This document shows positions 21,633 through 28,968 of a DNA stretch of 35,944 nt, one piece after another (the first letter of the stretch is position 1; the number at the start of each line of letters is the position of its first letter). Where the stretch lies: NCBI GenBank assembly GCA_016933475.1, contig JAFGAW010000294.1, forward strand, positions 1 through 35,944, given 5' to 3'. The notes below the pieces were generated by a model, which was given only the letters and a program-made list of their open reading frames with translations, was not told the origin of the DNA and ran no database searches. Origin of the DNA: Thermoleophilia bacterium (GTDB taxonomy: Bacteria > Actinomycetota > Thermoleophilia > UBA2241). A program made the position numbers and the translations under genes.

Positions 21633-22997
21633 GTGGTCTTCATCACCGCCGAGGAGATCCTCGAGACCGTCAGCATGATCCGCTCGGAGAACCTCGACGT
21701 GCGCGCCATCACGATGGGGATCTCGCTCGACGACTGCGCCGAGCGCGAGGTGCGCCGCACGGCCGAGCGCATCCACGCCAAGGTCGTGCGCCGCGCCGGC
21801 CGCCTGGTCGACGTCGCCCACGAGTTGCAGGAGAAGTACGGTATCCCCATCGTCAACCGGCGGGTCTCGCTGACTCCGATCGCCGAGGTCGTCGGCAGCG
21901 ACGACCCCGCCGACCTCGTCGAGGTCGCGCACGCCCTTGACGCGGCCGCAGAAGAGGTCGGCATCGACTTCATCGGCGGCTTCAGCGCCCTCGTGCAGAA
22001 GGGCTTCACAAGGAGCGATGCGGCCCTGATCGAGGCGATCCCCGAGGCGATCGGCGGCACCGGTCGCGTGTGCTCGTCGGTGAACGTCGCCTCCACCCGC
22101 GCCGGCATCAACATGGACGCCGTCGTGCGCATGGCCGATGTTGTGCTCGCGCTCGCCAAGCGGACGGCGGCACACGACTCGATCGGCTGCGCCAAGCTCG
22201 TCGTGTTCTGCAACGTACCCGAGGACAACCCGTTCATGGCCGGCGCCCTGCACGGCAGCGGCGAGCCCGAGGTCAGCATCAACGTGGCGATCTCGGGGCC
22301 GGGGGTGGTGCGGACCATGGTCGCCAACCATCCGGACGCCTCGCTCATCGAGCTCGCCGACCTGATCAAACGCACGACGTTCAAGATCACCCGCGTCGGC
22401 GAGCTCGTCGCGCGCGAGGCGTCGCAGATGCTCGACGCGCAGATGGGCATCATCGACCTCTCGCTGGCCCCGACCCCGGCGGTCGGCGACTCGATCGCCG
22501 AGATCCTCCAGGCCATGGGCCTCGAGCAGCCGGGCGCGCCCGGCACGACGGCGGCGCTCGCCATGCTGAACGACGCCGTCAAGAAGGGCGGCACGATGGC
22601 CACCTCGTCCACCGGCGGGCTCTCGGGTGCCTTCATCCCCGTGAGCGAGGACGCCGCGATGGCGCGCGCCGCCGCGAGCGGGGCGCTCACCATCGAGAAG
22701 CTCGAGGCCATGACCGCCGTGTGCTCGCTCGGGCTCGACATGATCGTCGTGCCCGGCGACATCAGCCGCAACGCCCTCGCCGGCGTGATCGCCGACGTCA
22801 TGGCGATCGGCATGATCAACTCGAAGACGACCGGCGCCCGGCTCATCCCCGCCTACGGCAAGCAGGTGGGCGAGTGGGTGAAGCTCGGCGGCCTCTTCGG
22901 TGAGGCTCCGGTCATGCCTGTCAGCGCAGCCGGCAACGACGCCTTCGTGGGGCGGGGCGGGCGCATACCGGCGCCTCTCCAGAGCCTCACGAATTAG
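21633..22997 (+). CDS. UPF0210 (DUF711) family protein
   Basis: This 454-residue cytosolic protein belongs to the UPF0210/DUF711 family, structurally related to glycyl-radical (PFL-like) barrels but without a demonstrated activity. Recognisable stretches are ITAEEILETVSMI, VRAITMGISLDDC, IDFIGGFSALVQKG, CSSVNVASTRAGINMDA, VVFCNVPEDNPFMAGA and the glycine-rich end VGRGGRIPAPLQS. GTG at 21633 follows GAGGGG. It is cotranscribed with the ACT protein, its usual partner. Length is normal for the family. The last codons are duplicated just downstream of the stop. Confidence 0.94.
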   Translation: MVFITAEEILETVSMIRSENLDVRAITMGISLDDCAEREVRRTAERIHAKVVRRAGRLVDVAHELQEKYGIPIVNRRVSLTPIAEVVGSDDPADLVEVAHALDAAAEEVGIDFIGGFSALVQKGFTRSDAALIEAIPEAIGGTGRVCSSVNVASTRAGINMDAVVRMADVVLALAKRTAAHDSIGCAKLVVFCNVPEDNPFMAGALHGSGEPEVSINVAISGPGVVRTMVANHPDASLIELADLIKRTTFKITRVGELVAREASQMLDAQMGIIDLSLAPTPAVGDSIAEILQAMGLEQPGAPGTTAALAMLNDAVKKGGTMATSSTGGLSGAFIPVSEDAAMARAAASGALTIEKLEAMTAVCSLGLDMIVVPGDISRNALAGVIADVMAIGMINSKTTGARLIPAYGKQVGEWVKLGGLFGEAPVMPVSAAGNDAFVGRGGRIPAPLQSLTN

Positions 22998-23052
22998 CGG
23001 CGCCGGGCTCGGTGGGGCTGCGCGGCAGAGTACCGGCGCCTCTCCAGAGCCT
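22966..23052. repeat. Direct repeat of the UPF0210 gene's 3' end
   Basis: An identical 22-bp sequence occurs at 22966-22987 (coding for the last residues) and at 23031-23052 (after the stop), 65 bp apart. Similarity continues for about 20 further bases (AGCGGCGCCG versus AGCGGCTCCG). It looks like a small tandem duplication whose second copy is decaying. Confidence 0.7.
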
Positions 23053-23075
23053 GCCGGACCAGCGGCTCCGCAGGC
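23049..23075. terminator. Hairpin between convergent UPF0210 and minus-strand gene
   Basis: GCCTGCCGGA and TCCGCAGGC pair over 9 bp with one bulged C and an 8-nt loop. It overlaps the end of the duplicated segment. No U-tract is present. Confidence 0.4.
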
Positions 23076-23087
23076 GGCCGGTCTGCG

Positions 23088-24017
23088 TCAGTCCCGCAGT
23101 TCGTGCATCATCGTCTTGATGCGCGCCGCCGTCTCGTCCATACCGAGCGTGCGGCTGACCTTCTCGGCCTCGGTCAGCTGCAGGATCGCGTCGACGGTCT
23201 GGCCCGCGGCCGAGAACTCCGACGCCTGGTCGATCTCGTAGCGCACCAGCTCGGTGAGCATGCGGCGCACCTCGGCATCGTTCAGGTCGACCATCTTGCG
23301 GCTCGTGGTGACGATGATGTCGGAGAGGGGGACCATGTGAGGCGCCGGCGGCTCTGGCGGGCTTTCGCCCGATGCCGCCTCCGGCGCCTCGGTCGCGAGC
23401 TCGACCTCGGCGACGGTCTCGCGACCGGCGACCGGCGCCTCCGTCAAGTCTTCCGTCTCGGCGCCCGCTTCGTCAGCGGAACCCGCATCGTCAGCGGCAC
23501 TCGGCGCCTGTGTCGCGGCTTCTGCTTCTGCCCCCGCTGCGTGAACGGCGGCTTGCGCCCGCTTCACGTCGTCGGCCTCGACGACCGCCGCACTCTCGGT
23601 CGCATCGGTGGTCTCCTCTGTGGCCTCGACAGCCGCTCCGTCTGCCGTCGCGGCCACCGGTGCGCTCTCGCCTGGGCTTGCCGATCCGCCCTCGTCCGGG
23701 CCCGCCGGCTCGTCCGCCGCGGCCACGGTGCTCGCGTCCGGCGCGGCGGGCTGCGGCGTCTGCGCAGCCGCGCCTGCCTGCTCCTCACCGCCGCGACCCC
23801 AGTCGAGGCGGAACTCGTCGTCAGCGGTCTCGGGCCGGGTCTCCGGCTCGCCGAGGCCTGCGAACGTGTCCTGGGGTCGGGAGTCGAGGAACGACCCAGC
23901 CGATTCGTCGTCGGCCGCTGCCGCCCTGCGGCGGCGTGAGACGAGGACGACGACGAGCACCAGGACGACGACCGCTGCTGCGGCCGCGGCCGCGATGATG
24001 ATGGGCAGCGAGTTCAT
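23088..24017 (-). CDS. Membrane-anchored protein with long acidic Ala-rich linker
   Basis: This 309-residue protein is not recognised as a known family. It starts with one transmembrane helix (IIIAAAAAAAVVVLVLVVVL, about residues 5-27) followed by SRRRR, so the body is expected in the cytosol. Residues about 35-225 are low complexity, rich in Ala, Glu, Asp and Thr. The last ~85 residues look folded and helical: VPLSDIIVTTSRKMVDLNDA, VRRMLTELVRYEIDQASEF and a C-terminal TARIKTMMHELRD. The C-terminal part resembles a protein-interaction helical bundle. The ATG at 24017 has GAGG upstream. It is divergent from rlmN. A structural or scaffold role is possible but not shown. Confidence 0.7.
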   Translation of the reverse strand: MNSLPIIIAAAAAAAVVVLVLVVVLVSRRRRAAAADDESAGSFLDSRPQDTFAGLGEPETRPETADDEFRLDWGRGGEEQAGAAAQTPQPAAPDASTVAAADEPAGPDEGGSASPGESAPVAATADGAAVEATEETTDATESAAVVEADDVKRAQAAVHAAGAEAEAATQAPSAADDAGSADEAGAETEDLTEAPVAGRETVAEVELATEAPEAASGESPPEPPAPHMVPLSDIIVTTSRKMVDLNDAEVRRMLTELVRYEIDQASEFSAAGQTVDAILQLTEAEKVSRTLGMDETAARIKTMMHELRD

Positions 24018-24092
24018 GTGTCGGCCTCGACCTCCGTTGTGGCCTCCGTCCAGCTAGCTTCGCGCCACGCTCACTATTCCCTGCCGGCGCGG

Positions 24093-24098
24093 TACAAT
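24093..24098 (+). promoter_or_regulatory. -10 box (TACAAT) for leaderless rlmN transcript
   Basis: TACAAT ends 7 nt before the GTG at 24106, so the RNA should begin at the start codon. No ribosome site is present. A very weak -35 (CTCACT) is at the right distance. Confidence 0.55.
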
Positions 24099-24105
24099 CG
24101 CGCCC

Positions 24106-25125
24106 GTGATCGCGCGCTCCGAGATCGAGACGGCCGTCGCCGAACTCGGCGCGCCGCCGTACCGCGCGCGGCAGGTGTATCGGGCGCTCACGCGGGGGCT
24201 CGCCGTCGACTTCGAGGAGATGACGGTCCTGCCGCGTGCGCTGCGTGCCTCTCTCGCCGCGCGCCTGACCGCCAGCGCGCTCGCGCCGGTCGAGCACTGG
24301 CGCTCTCCGGCGGGCGACACCGAGAAGGCGCTCTTCGCGACACGCGACGGGCACGGTGTCGAGGCCGTCCTGCTGCGCTACCCGCGGCGGGCCACCGTCT
24401 GTGTGTCCTCGCAGGTGGGGTGTGCGGTCGGGTGCCCGTTCTGCTCTTCCGGGAGGCTGGGCTTCACGCGCCAGCTGAGCGCCGAGGAGATGATGGACCA
24501 GGTGCTCTACTGGGCCCGCCTCCTCCGCGCCGAGGGCCGGCGCGTCACCAACGTGGTGTTCATGGGCATGGGCGAGCCGCTCTTGAACACGGACGAGACC
24601 CTGCGCGCGTGCAGCCTGCTCAACGACCCAGAGGGCTTCGCGCTCGCCGCCCGCGCCCTCTCGATCTCCACCGTCGGCGTGGTGCCCGGCATCGACCGGC
24701 TGCGCCGCGAGGCACCGCAGGTCAACCTCGCGGTCAGCCTCCACGCGGCGACCGATGACCTCCGCGACCGCCTCGTGCCCCTTAACCGGCGCTTCGGGCT
24801 CGACGTCGTCTTCGCCGCCTGCGCGCGTCACGTGCGCGCGACCCGGCGCAAACTCTTCTTCGAGTGGGTCGTTCTGCCCGGGGTCAACGACGGCGACGAG
24901 CAGGTCGCCGCCGCCGCGTCACGTTTGCGGCGACCCCTCTACCACCTGAACCTGATCCCGTTCAACGAGGCCGGCGGCGGGTTCAGGGCGCCGACCCGGG
25001 ACGAGGTGGAGAGCCTGCGCAGGCGCTTTGTCGCCGCAGGCGTGCGCTGCACCGTGCGACGCTCGCCCGGTGGAGAGATCGAAGCGGCCTGCGGTCAGCT
25101 GGCCCTGCGGCGGCTCGGGCGCTGA
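24106..25125 (+). CDS. rlmN: RlmN-type 23S rRNA/tRNA adenine-C2 methyltransferase
   Basis: This 339-residue radical-SAM enzyme methylates C2 of A2503 in 23S rRNA and of A37 in some tRNAs. The 4Fe-4S motif C-x3-C-x2-C is Cys106, Cys110, Cys113 (QVGCAVGCPFCSSGRLGFTR). The two mechanistic cysteines are present: Cys99 in VCVSSQ and Cys329 in EAACGQL. A family N-terminal HhH-like domain (PPYRARQVYRAL) precedes the barrel. VVFMGMGEPLLN and LAVSLHAATDDLRDRLVPLN are strongly conserved. The GTG at 24106 has no ribosome site, but a -10 box lies just upstream. It is somewhat diverged (VGCPFCSSG instead of the usual GCxFCATG). I judge RlmN more likely than Cfr from context and length. Confidence 0.94.
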   Translation: MIARSEIETAVAELGAPPYRARQVYRALTRGLAVDFEEMTVLPRALRASLAARLTASALAPVEHWRSPAGDTEKALFATRDGHGVEAVLLRYPRRATVCVSSQVGCAVGCPFCSSGRLGFTRQLSAEEMMDQVLYWARLLRAEGRRVTNVVFMGMGEPLLNTDETLRACSLLNDPEGFALAARALSISTVGVVPGIDRLRREAPQVNLAVSLHAATDDLRDRLVPLNRRFGLDVVFAACARHVRATRRKLFFEWVVLPGVNDGDEQVAAAASRLRRPLYHLNLIPFNEAGGGFRAPTRDEVESLRRRFVAAGVRCTVRRSPGGEIEAACGQLALRRLGR

Positions 25126-25296
25126 GCCGGGCCGCCACCCGGCGAACACCCGATCGGGCCGCCGGCCCCAGACACGCGCTGTTCGGTCGGGGAGGCCCGG
25201 GTGAGTGCCGCCGGCCGTCGACGCGAGCCGGCGCGGCGGCGCGGACGTGGGGAGCAGCGGGTCGTGCTGCGGCGGACCACCGGGGAGTGCCGCGGG

Positions 25297-26034
25297 TCAG
25301 TCCGCGTCGAGCGAGGCGTCGAGGATCTTCCCCTCGTCGTCCTCTCTGGAGCGGTAGAGCTGGCGCGCGTCCTTGAGGCGCTCGTAGCTGTCGTCGAGCA
25401 CGGCGCCCATCTCGCGCCACAGGCAGACATCCCTCTTGAGGTAGCGGGCGCGGATCTTGTCGGTGCACTCGCCGGTCAGAGGGCAGGCGTAGCAGACCTC
25501 CTCTACGACGGTGGCGGCCTTGCGCGCCCGCTCGCCCTCGTCGATGCGCCGGTAGGCGTCGAGCAGCAGCTCCTGTACGTTGCCCTCGATCGCCACCTGG
25601 AAGTGGGGCATGATCTCCGGCTCGTCGTAGAGGAAGACGCCGTGGCGCCAGTGGGCGAGCTCGAAGACCTGGTCCATGGTCTGCTTGGCCATGATGCCGC
25701 GGATGGTCGCCTCGTCGGTCACGCCGCGCTCGATCAGCCGCTGCCCGAGGGGCTTCGCGCGGCGCTGGTCGTGGGACAGGCCGGCGTCCTCCATGAGCGC
25801 CTCGGCGAGTTGCTGCTCGGAGAGGCAGCCGGCCCGTACGAGACGGCTGCCCAGCTTCTCGTCGGTGATCGGCAGTGAGATGCCCTCGACCCTGCCTTTG
25901 ACGAGATAGATGAAGCCGTACTCCTCGAAGTCGCGCACCTCGAGCACCCCGGTGCAGCCGACCTGCGCCAGGTACTGCAGGATCCCTGCCAGATTGAAGC
26001 GCCTGATCTGTCCTTCGAGCAGCATCCTCACCAC
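25297..26034 (-). CDS. DUF4388-like protein with C-terminal four-cysteine motif
   Basis: This 245-residue protein has an N-terminal DUF4388 (PatA-like) module: [20 protein letters not shown], then TGVLEVRD and [14 protein letters not shown] helical middle follows ([39 protein letters not shown]) that resembles the MshEN/GspE-N type of repeat. The C-terminal third has Cys181, Cys184, Cys190 and Cys204 (C-x2-C-x5-C-x13-C), fit for zinc or an iron-sulfur cluster. DUF4388 proteins occur in signalling and motility contexts. Three possible starts are close together (GTG 26034, GTG 26031, ATG 26025), and none has a well-placed ribosome site. It is convergent with rlmN and divergent from rpmH. Confidence 0.78.
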   Translation of the reverse strand: MVRMLLEGQIRRFNLAGILQYLAQVGCTGVLEVRDFEEYGFIYLVKGRVEGISLPITDEKLGSRLVRAGCLSEQQLAEALMEDAGLSHDQRRAKPLGQRLIERGVTDEATIRGIMAKQTMDQVFELAHWRHGVFLYDEPEIMPHFQVAIEGNVQELLLDAYRRIDEGERARKAATVVEEVCYACPLTGECTDKIRARYLKRDVCLWREMGAVLDDSYERLKDARQLYRSREDDEGKILDASLDAD

Positions 26035-26108
26035 GGTCCGCTGGCCGTCTCTCCCCTATGTCGGCACAAGGCGGCCATGGGCTTAGTGAGGCGTGCGCGG
26101 GCGTCGCG

Positions 26109-26138
26109 TTGACCCACGCTCGGCGACGCCGCTATACT
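26109..26138 (+). promoter_or_regulatory. Promoter of the rpmH operon
   Basis: TTGACC (26109-26114) and TATACT (26133-26138) with an 18-nt spacer make one of the best vegetative promoters in the window, fitting a highly expressed ribosomal protein gene. The leader before the GTG at 26175 is about 30 nt. Confidence 0.75.
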
Positions 26139-26174
26139 CGTCGTTCTGCAGAGTGGCAAACGAGCGAGGCAGTC

Positions 26175-26309
26175 GTGAAGAGGACGTATCAGCCGAACAC
26201 CCGCAAGCGCAAGAAGACCCACGGGTTCCGGCAGCGCATGAGCACGCGGGCGGGTCGGTCGGTCATCAAGCGGCGGCGGCAGAAGGGGCGCAAGCGTCTC
26301 TCGGCCTGA
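26175..26309 (+). CDS. rpmH: 50S ribosomal protein L34
   Basis: This 44-residue basic protein of the large ribosomal subunit matches L34 end to end: [40 protein letters not shown]. The start is GTG at 26175, giving the exact family length. The longer frame from 26058 crosses the promoter. It is the first gene of rpmH-rnpA-yidD-yidC-jag. In most bacteria dnaA is divergent just upstream, but here that place is taken by the DUF4388-like gene. Confidence 0.98.
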   Translation: MKRTYQPNTRKRKKTHGFRQRMSTRAGRSVIKRRRQKGRKRLSA

Positions 26310-26318
26310 GCCGGGCCG

Positions 26319-26714
26319 ATGAACGCCAAGCGCTCGCGCCTGTCGCGCTCCTCCGACTTCCAGCGCATCTACCGGCAAGGGAGTTCGACGGCCTCACGGC
26401 ACCTCGTGCTGTATGCCTTCAAGCGCGCCCAGGGCGCGCCGGCCGAAGGTCCGCGGCTGGGGTTGTCCGTGTCGAAGAAGCTGGGCGGCGCCGTGGTGCG
26501 TAACCGCGTCAAGCGATTGTTGCGCGAGGCGTTCGCCGCCCATGAGCCGCACGTGTCAAGGGAGTACGACGTGGTCTTCATCGCGCGCCCGCAGGTGCTC
26601 GAGCTCGTCGCTCGCCAGCAGGAGGGCGAGAAGGGGCTCGTGACCGCGGCCGTCCGCGACCTGCTCGAGCGCGCCGGCCTCCTCGCGGGGTCGCCCTCGG
26701 AGCCGTCGTCGTGA
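26319..26714 (+). CDS. rnpA: Ribonuclease P protein component
   Basis: This 131-residue protein binds the RNase P RNA and helps process tRNA 5' ends. It shows the start [16 protein letters not shown], the strand [20 protein letters not shown] with the RNR motif, then LLREAF and a basic helix. It follows rpmH by 9 bp, as in most bacteria. The C-terminal ~25 residues beyond the fold are Ser/Gly-rich. The stop overlaps yidD's GTG by 4 bases. Confidence 0.97.
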   Translation: MNAKRSRLSRSSDFQRIYRQGSSTASRHLVLYAFKRAQGAPAEGPRLGLSVSKKLGGAVVRNRVKRLLREAFAAHEPHVSREYDVVFIARPQVLELVARQQEGEKGLVTAAVRDLLERAGLLAGSPSEPSS

Positions 26715-26932
26715 GCAAGGTCCTCATCGCCCTGGTGCGCGTCTACCAGGTCGTGATCTCACCTCTCGTCGGCCCGCGCTGCCGCTTCTACCCGAGCTGT
26801 TCGAACTACGCCATCGAGGCTATGCGCGTGCACGGGGCGCTGCGCGGCAGCGGCCTGGCCGCCTGGCGCGTGTTGCGCTGCAACCCGTTCAACAACGGCG
26901 GCCTCGACCCGGTGCCGCCGCGCCATGACTGA
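26711..26932 (+). CDS. yidD: YidD membrane protein insertion factor
   Basis: This 73-residue protein carries the YidD motifs [36 protein letters not shown] and [17 protein letters not shown]. The three conserved cysteines are present. YidD is thought to sit at the inner face of the membrane and help YidC insert proteins. It is coupled to rnpA by the GTGA overlap and lies 27 bp before yidC. Confidence 0.96.
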   Translation: MSKVLIALVRVYQVVISPLVGPRCRFYPSCSNYAIEAMRVHGALRGSGLAAWRVLRCNPFNNGGLDPVPPRHD

Positions 26933-26959
26933 CGACCTTCTTCACACCGGAGTGCCTTC

Positions 26960-28021
26960 TTGAGCTCTGTACCGATCATCAGCCAGCTTGTCGACCTGCT
27001 CCACTGGGCCCTGACGAGCATCCACGGCCTCATGCCGGCGAGCCTCGAAGAGGTCGCCTGGGGGCTGTCGATCATCGTCCTGACGATCATCGTCCGGCTC
27101 ATCCTCTTCCCTCTGACCTGGAAGCAGTACCGCAGCGCTCAGTCCATGCAGGTCGTGCAGCCCCAGATCAAGGAGTTGCAGAAGAAGTACAAGAACGACC
27201 GGGCGAAGCTCCAGGCGGAGACGATGAAGCTCTACCAGGAGCACCACGTCAACCCGTTCGCCTCCTGTCTGCCGTTGCTGCTGCAGTTGCCGGTGTTCAT
27301 CAGTCTCTACTACGCCATCCGGGGCACCGAGGAGATCAACACCGCGAGCTTCCTCTGGATCGACAGCCTCGGCGAGCCCAACACCGTCCTGCTCGTGATC
27401 TACGTGGTCACCCAGCTCATCTCGACCGAGCTCACCCTGACGACGATGTCGGACCCGCGGCAGAAGTGGATGATGCGGGCGATGCCGTTCATCTTCGTCA
27501 TCATCCTGATCAACTTCCCCGCCGGCCTCTTCCTCTACTGGATCACCACCAACCTGTGGACGATCGGTCAGCAGCTCATCATCCGCCAGCTTGCGCCGGT
27601 CACCGCGAAGGCCGGCGGCAAGGCCCCGAAGCGCAGCCGTTTCATGGAGTCGATGATGGCGGCCCAGCAGGAGCGCACCCGCCAGCGTGACGAGATCCTG
27701 GAGTCGAAATCGGGCGGCAAGAGCTCGGGCGGCAAGTCCGCGGCGGGCAAGCCCGGCGGCAAGGGTGCCGCGCGCAAGGGTGGCCAGCAGGCGAAGGGCG
27801 GGCGGCCCGCGAAGGGCGGCCAGCAGGCCAAGGGTGGCCAGCAGGCCAAGGGCGGCCAGCAGGGCAAGGGCGGTCAGCAGCGCAAGACCGGCCAGCAGGC
27901 CAAGGGCGGCGGCAAGCAGCCGTCCGGCGGTGGCCAGGGCGGGGGCAAGACATCGCCCGGCGGCAAGGGCACCCCCGCCAGGAGTGCGCAACCGACCGGC
28001 GGCGAGCCGCAAGGCAGCTGA
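26960..28021 (+). CDS. yidC: YidC/Oxa1 membrane insertase with basic Gly/Gln tail
   Basis: This 353-residue insertase lacks the large periplasmic domain of enterobacterial YidC, as in Gram-positive bacteria. The 60KD_IMP core spans about residues 30-215 with five hydrophobic segments. Core stretches include LIIVLTIIVRLILFPLTWKQ-like residues with the central Arg, QKKYKNDRAKL, and NPFASCLPLLLQLPVFISLY. The tail (about 225-353) is strongly basic, with hexapeptide repeats of KGGQQA type that may bind ribosomes or membranes. The start is the rare TTG at 26960 with GGAG 7 nt upstream. It follows yidD and precedes jag. Confidence 0.95.
   Translation: MSSVPIISQLVDLLHWALTSIHGLMPASLEEVAWGLSIIVLTIIVRLILFPLTWKQYRSAQSMQVVQPQIKELQKKYKNDRAKLQAETMKLYQEHHVNPFASCLPLLLQLPVFISLYYAIRGTEEINTASFLWIDSLGEPNTVLLVIYVVTQLISTELTLTTMSDPRQKWMMRAMPFIFVIILINFPAGLFLYWITTNLWTIGQQLIIRQLAPVTAKAGGKAPKRSRFMESMMAAQQERTRQRDEILESKSGGKSSGGKSAAGKPGGKGAARKGGQQAKGGRPAKGGQQAKGGQQAKGGQQGKGGQQRKTGQQAKGGGKQPSGGGQGGGKTSPGGKGTPARSAQPTGGEPQGS
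27776..27901 (+). repeat. Seven 18-bp tandem repeats in yidC tail
   Basis: Seven units encode KGGQQA or close variants (KGGRPA, KGGQQG, KGGQQR, KTGQQA) from residue 273 of YidC. The repeat is in frame, so copy number can change without breaking the gene. Confidence 0.85.
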
Positions 28022-28045
28022 CCGGCGTTCGAGGCGGAGGGTCGC

Positions 28046-28783
28046 GTGGACGAAGACTATCTCCCCGACGAGGCGGTCGAGGACGACGAGACTGATTTCG
28101 CGACCGTGGCTGCGGGGTCGACGATCGAAGAGGCGCGCCGCACGGCGATCGCCCAGCTCCGCAAGGTGGTGCCCGCTTTCGACGAGTCCGACGTCGAGTT
28201 CATCACCCTCGAGGAGGGCAGCCGCGGCGGCTTCTTCGGGCGCGGCAAGAGCCAGGCCCAGGTGGAGGCTCACCTGCGGCCCCCGTCGGCCTCGGCGCCT
28301 GCCGCCGTCGAAGGCGACGACGACGGCGAAGAGGCCGCCGAGCGGCTGCGCGGCTTCCTCGAGCACACACTCGAGCTGATGGGCATCGATGCGGGGGTCG
28401 AGACTGCAGAGACGCCCGACGGCGTGCGCGCCGACATCAGCGGCGACGACCTCGGCCTGCTGATCGGCCGGCACGGCTCCACGATAGACGCGCTGCAGTA
28501 CGTCGCCGCCATCGTGGTCAACGGCGACCGTCGCCAGCGGAGGCAGGTCGTCGTCGACGCCGAGGGCTACCGTGTGCGTCGCGAGAGCATCCTCAGGGCG
28601 CTCGCCGAACGCACCGCGACGCGTGTCGCGCGCGATAACGCGGCCGTCACGCTGAAGCCGATGTCGGCCGCCGAGCGCAAGGTGATCCACCTGTATCTGA
28701 AGGACCACCCGCGCGTCGAGACCGTGTCCGAGGGCAACGAGCCCTTCCGCGCGGTCGTCGTCTCGCCGCGCCGCCGGGGCTGA
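28046..28783 (+). CDS. jag: Jag/KhpB (EloR) RNA-binding protein
   Basis: This 245-residue protein has the three Jag parts. A Jag-N domain (GSTIEEARRTAIAQL, EEGSRGGFFGRG) is followed by a KH domain (GDDLGLLIGRHGSTIDALQY). A C-terminal R3H domain has PMSAAERKVIHLYLKDHPRV. It binds RNA and, in other bacteria, influences cell elongation together with KhpA. The start is GTG at 28046 with GGAGG upstream, 24 bp after yidC. The usual followers rsmG, parA and parB are missing, and a lipoprotein gene comes next after 185 bp. Confidence 0.95.
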   Translation: MDEDYLPDEAVEDDETDFATVAAGSTIEEARRTAIAQLRKVVPAFDESDVEFITLEEGSRGGFFGRGKSQAQVEAHLRPPSASAPAAVEGDDDGEEAAERLRGFLEHTLELMGIDAGVETAETPDGVRADISGDDLGLLIGRHGSTIDALQYVAAIVVNGDRRQRRQVVVDAEGYRVRRESILRALAERTATRVARDNAAVTLKPMSAAERKVIHLYLKDHPRVETVSEGNEPFRAVVVSPRRRG

Positions 28784-28968
28784 CGGCGGGCGCCCGCCCG
28801 CGCGGTCGCCGACCCGTGGCGGCAGGCTCCGGCGCGTCCCTGCCGAAGACGTCCATGCTGCCGGCCGCGACGGCTCAAGTGCCCCCGAACCGGGGACGAT
28901 AGAGGTATCTGGCCGCCCGCCGGTGGCTTATCAACGCGCAGTTACCCCTGAGAGAGGGAGGAGAGACG

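Noticed and set aside
26058-26174. N-terminal extension of L34 to 26058
   Set aside because: It crosses the -35/-10 promoter, and all homologues start at KRTYQP. GTG at 26175 gives the family length.
28786-28797. GCGGGCGCCCGC palindrome after jag as a terminator
   Set aside because: It has no room for a loop and no U-tract. It is likely chance in GC-rich sequence.
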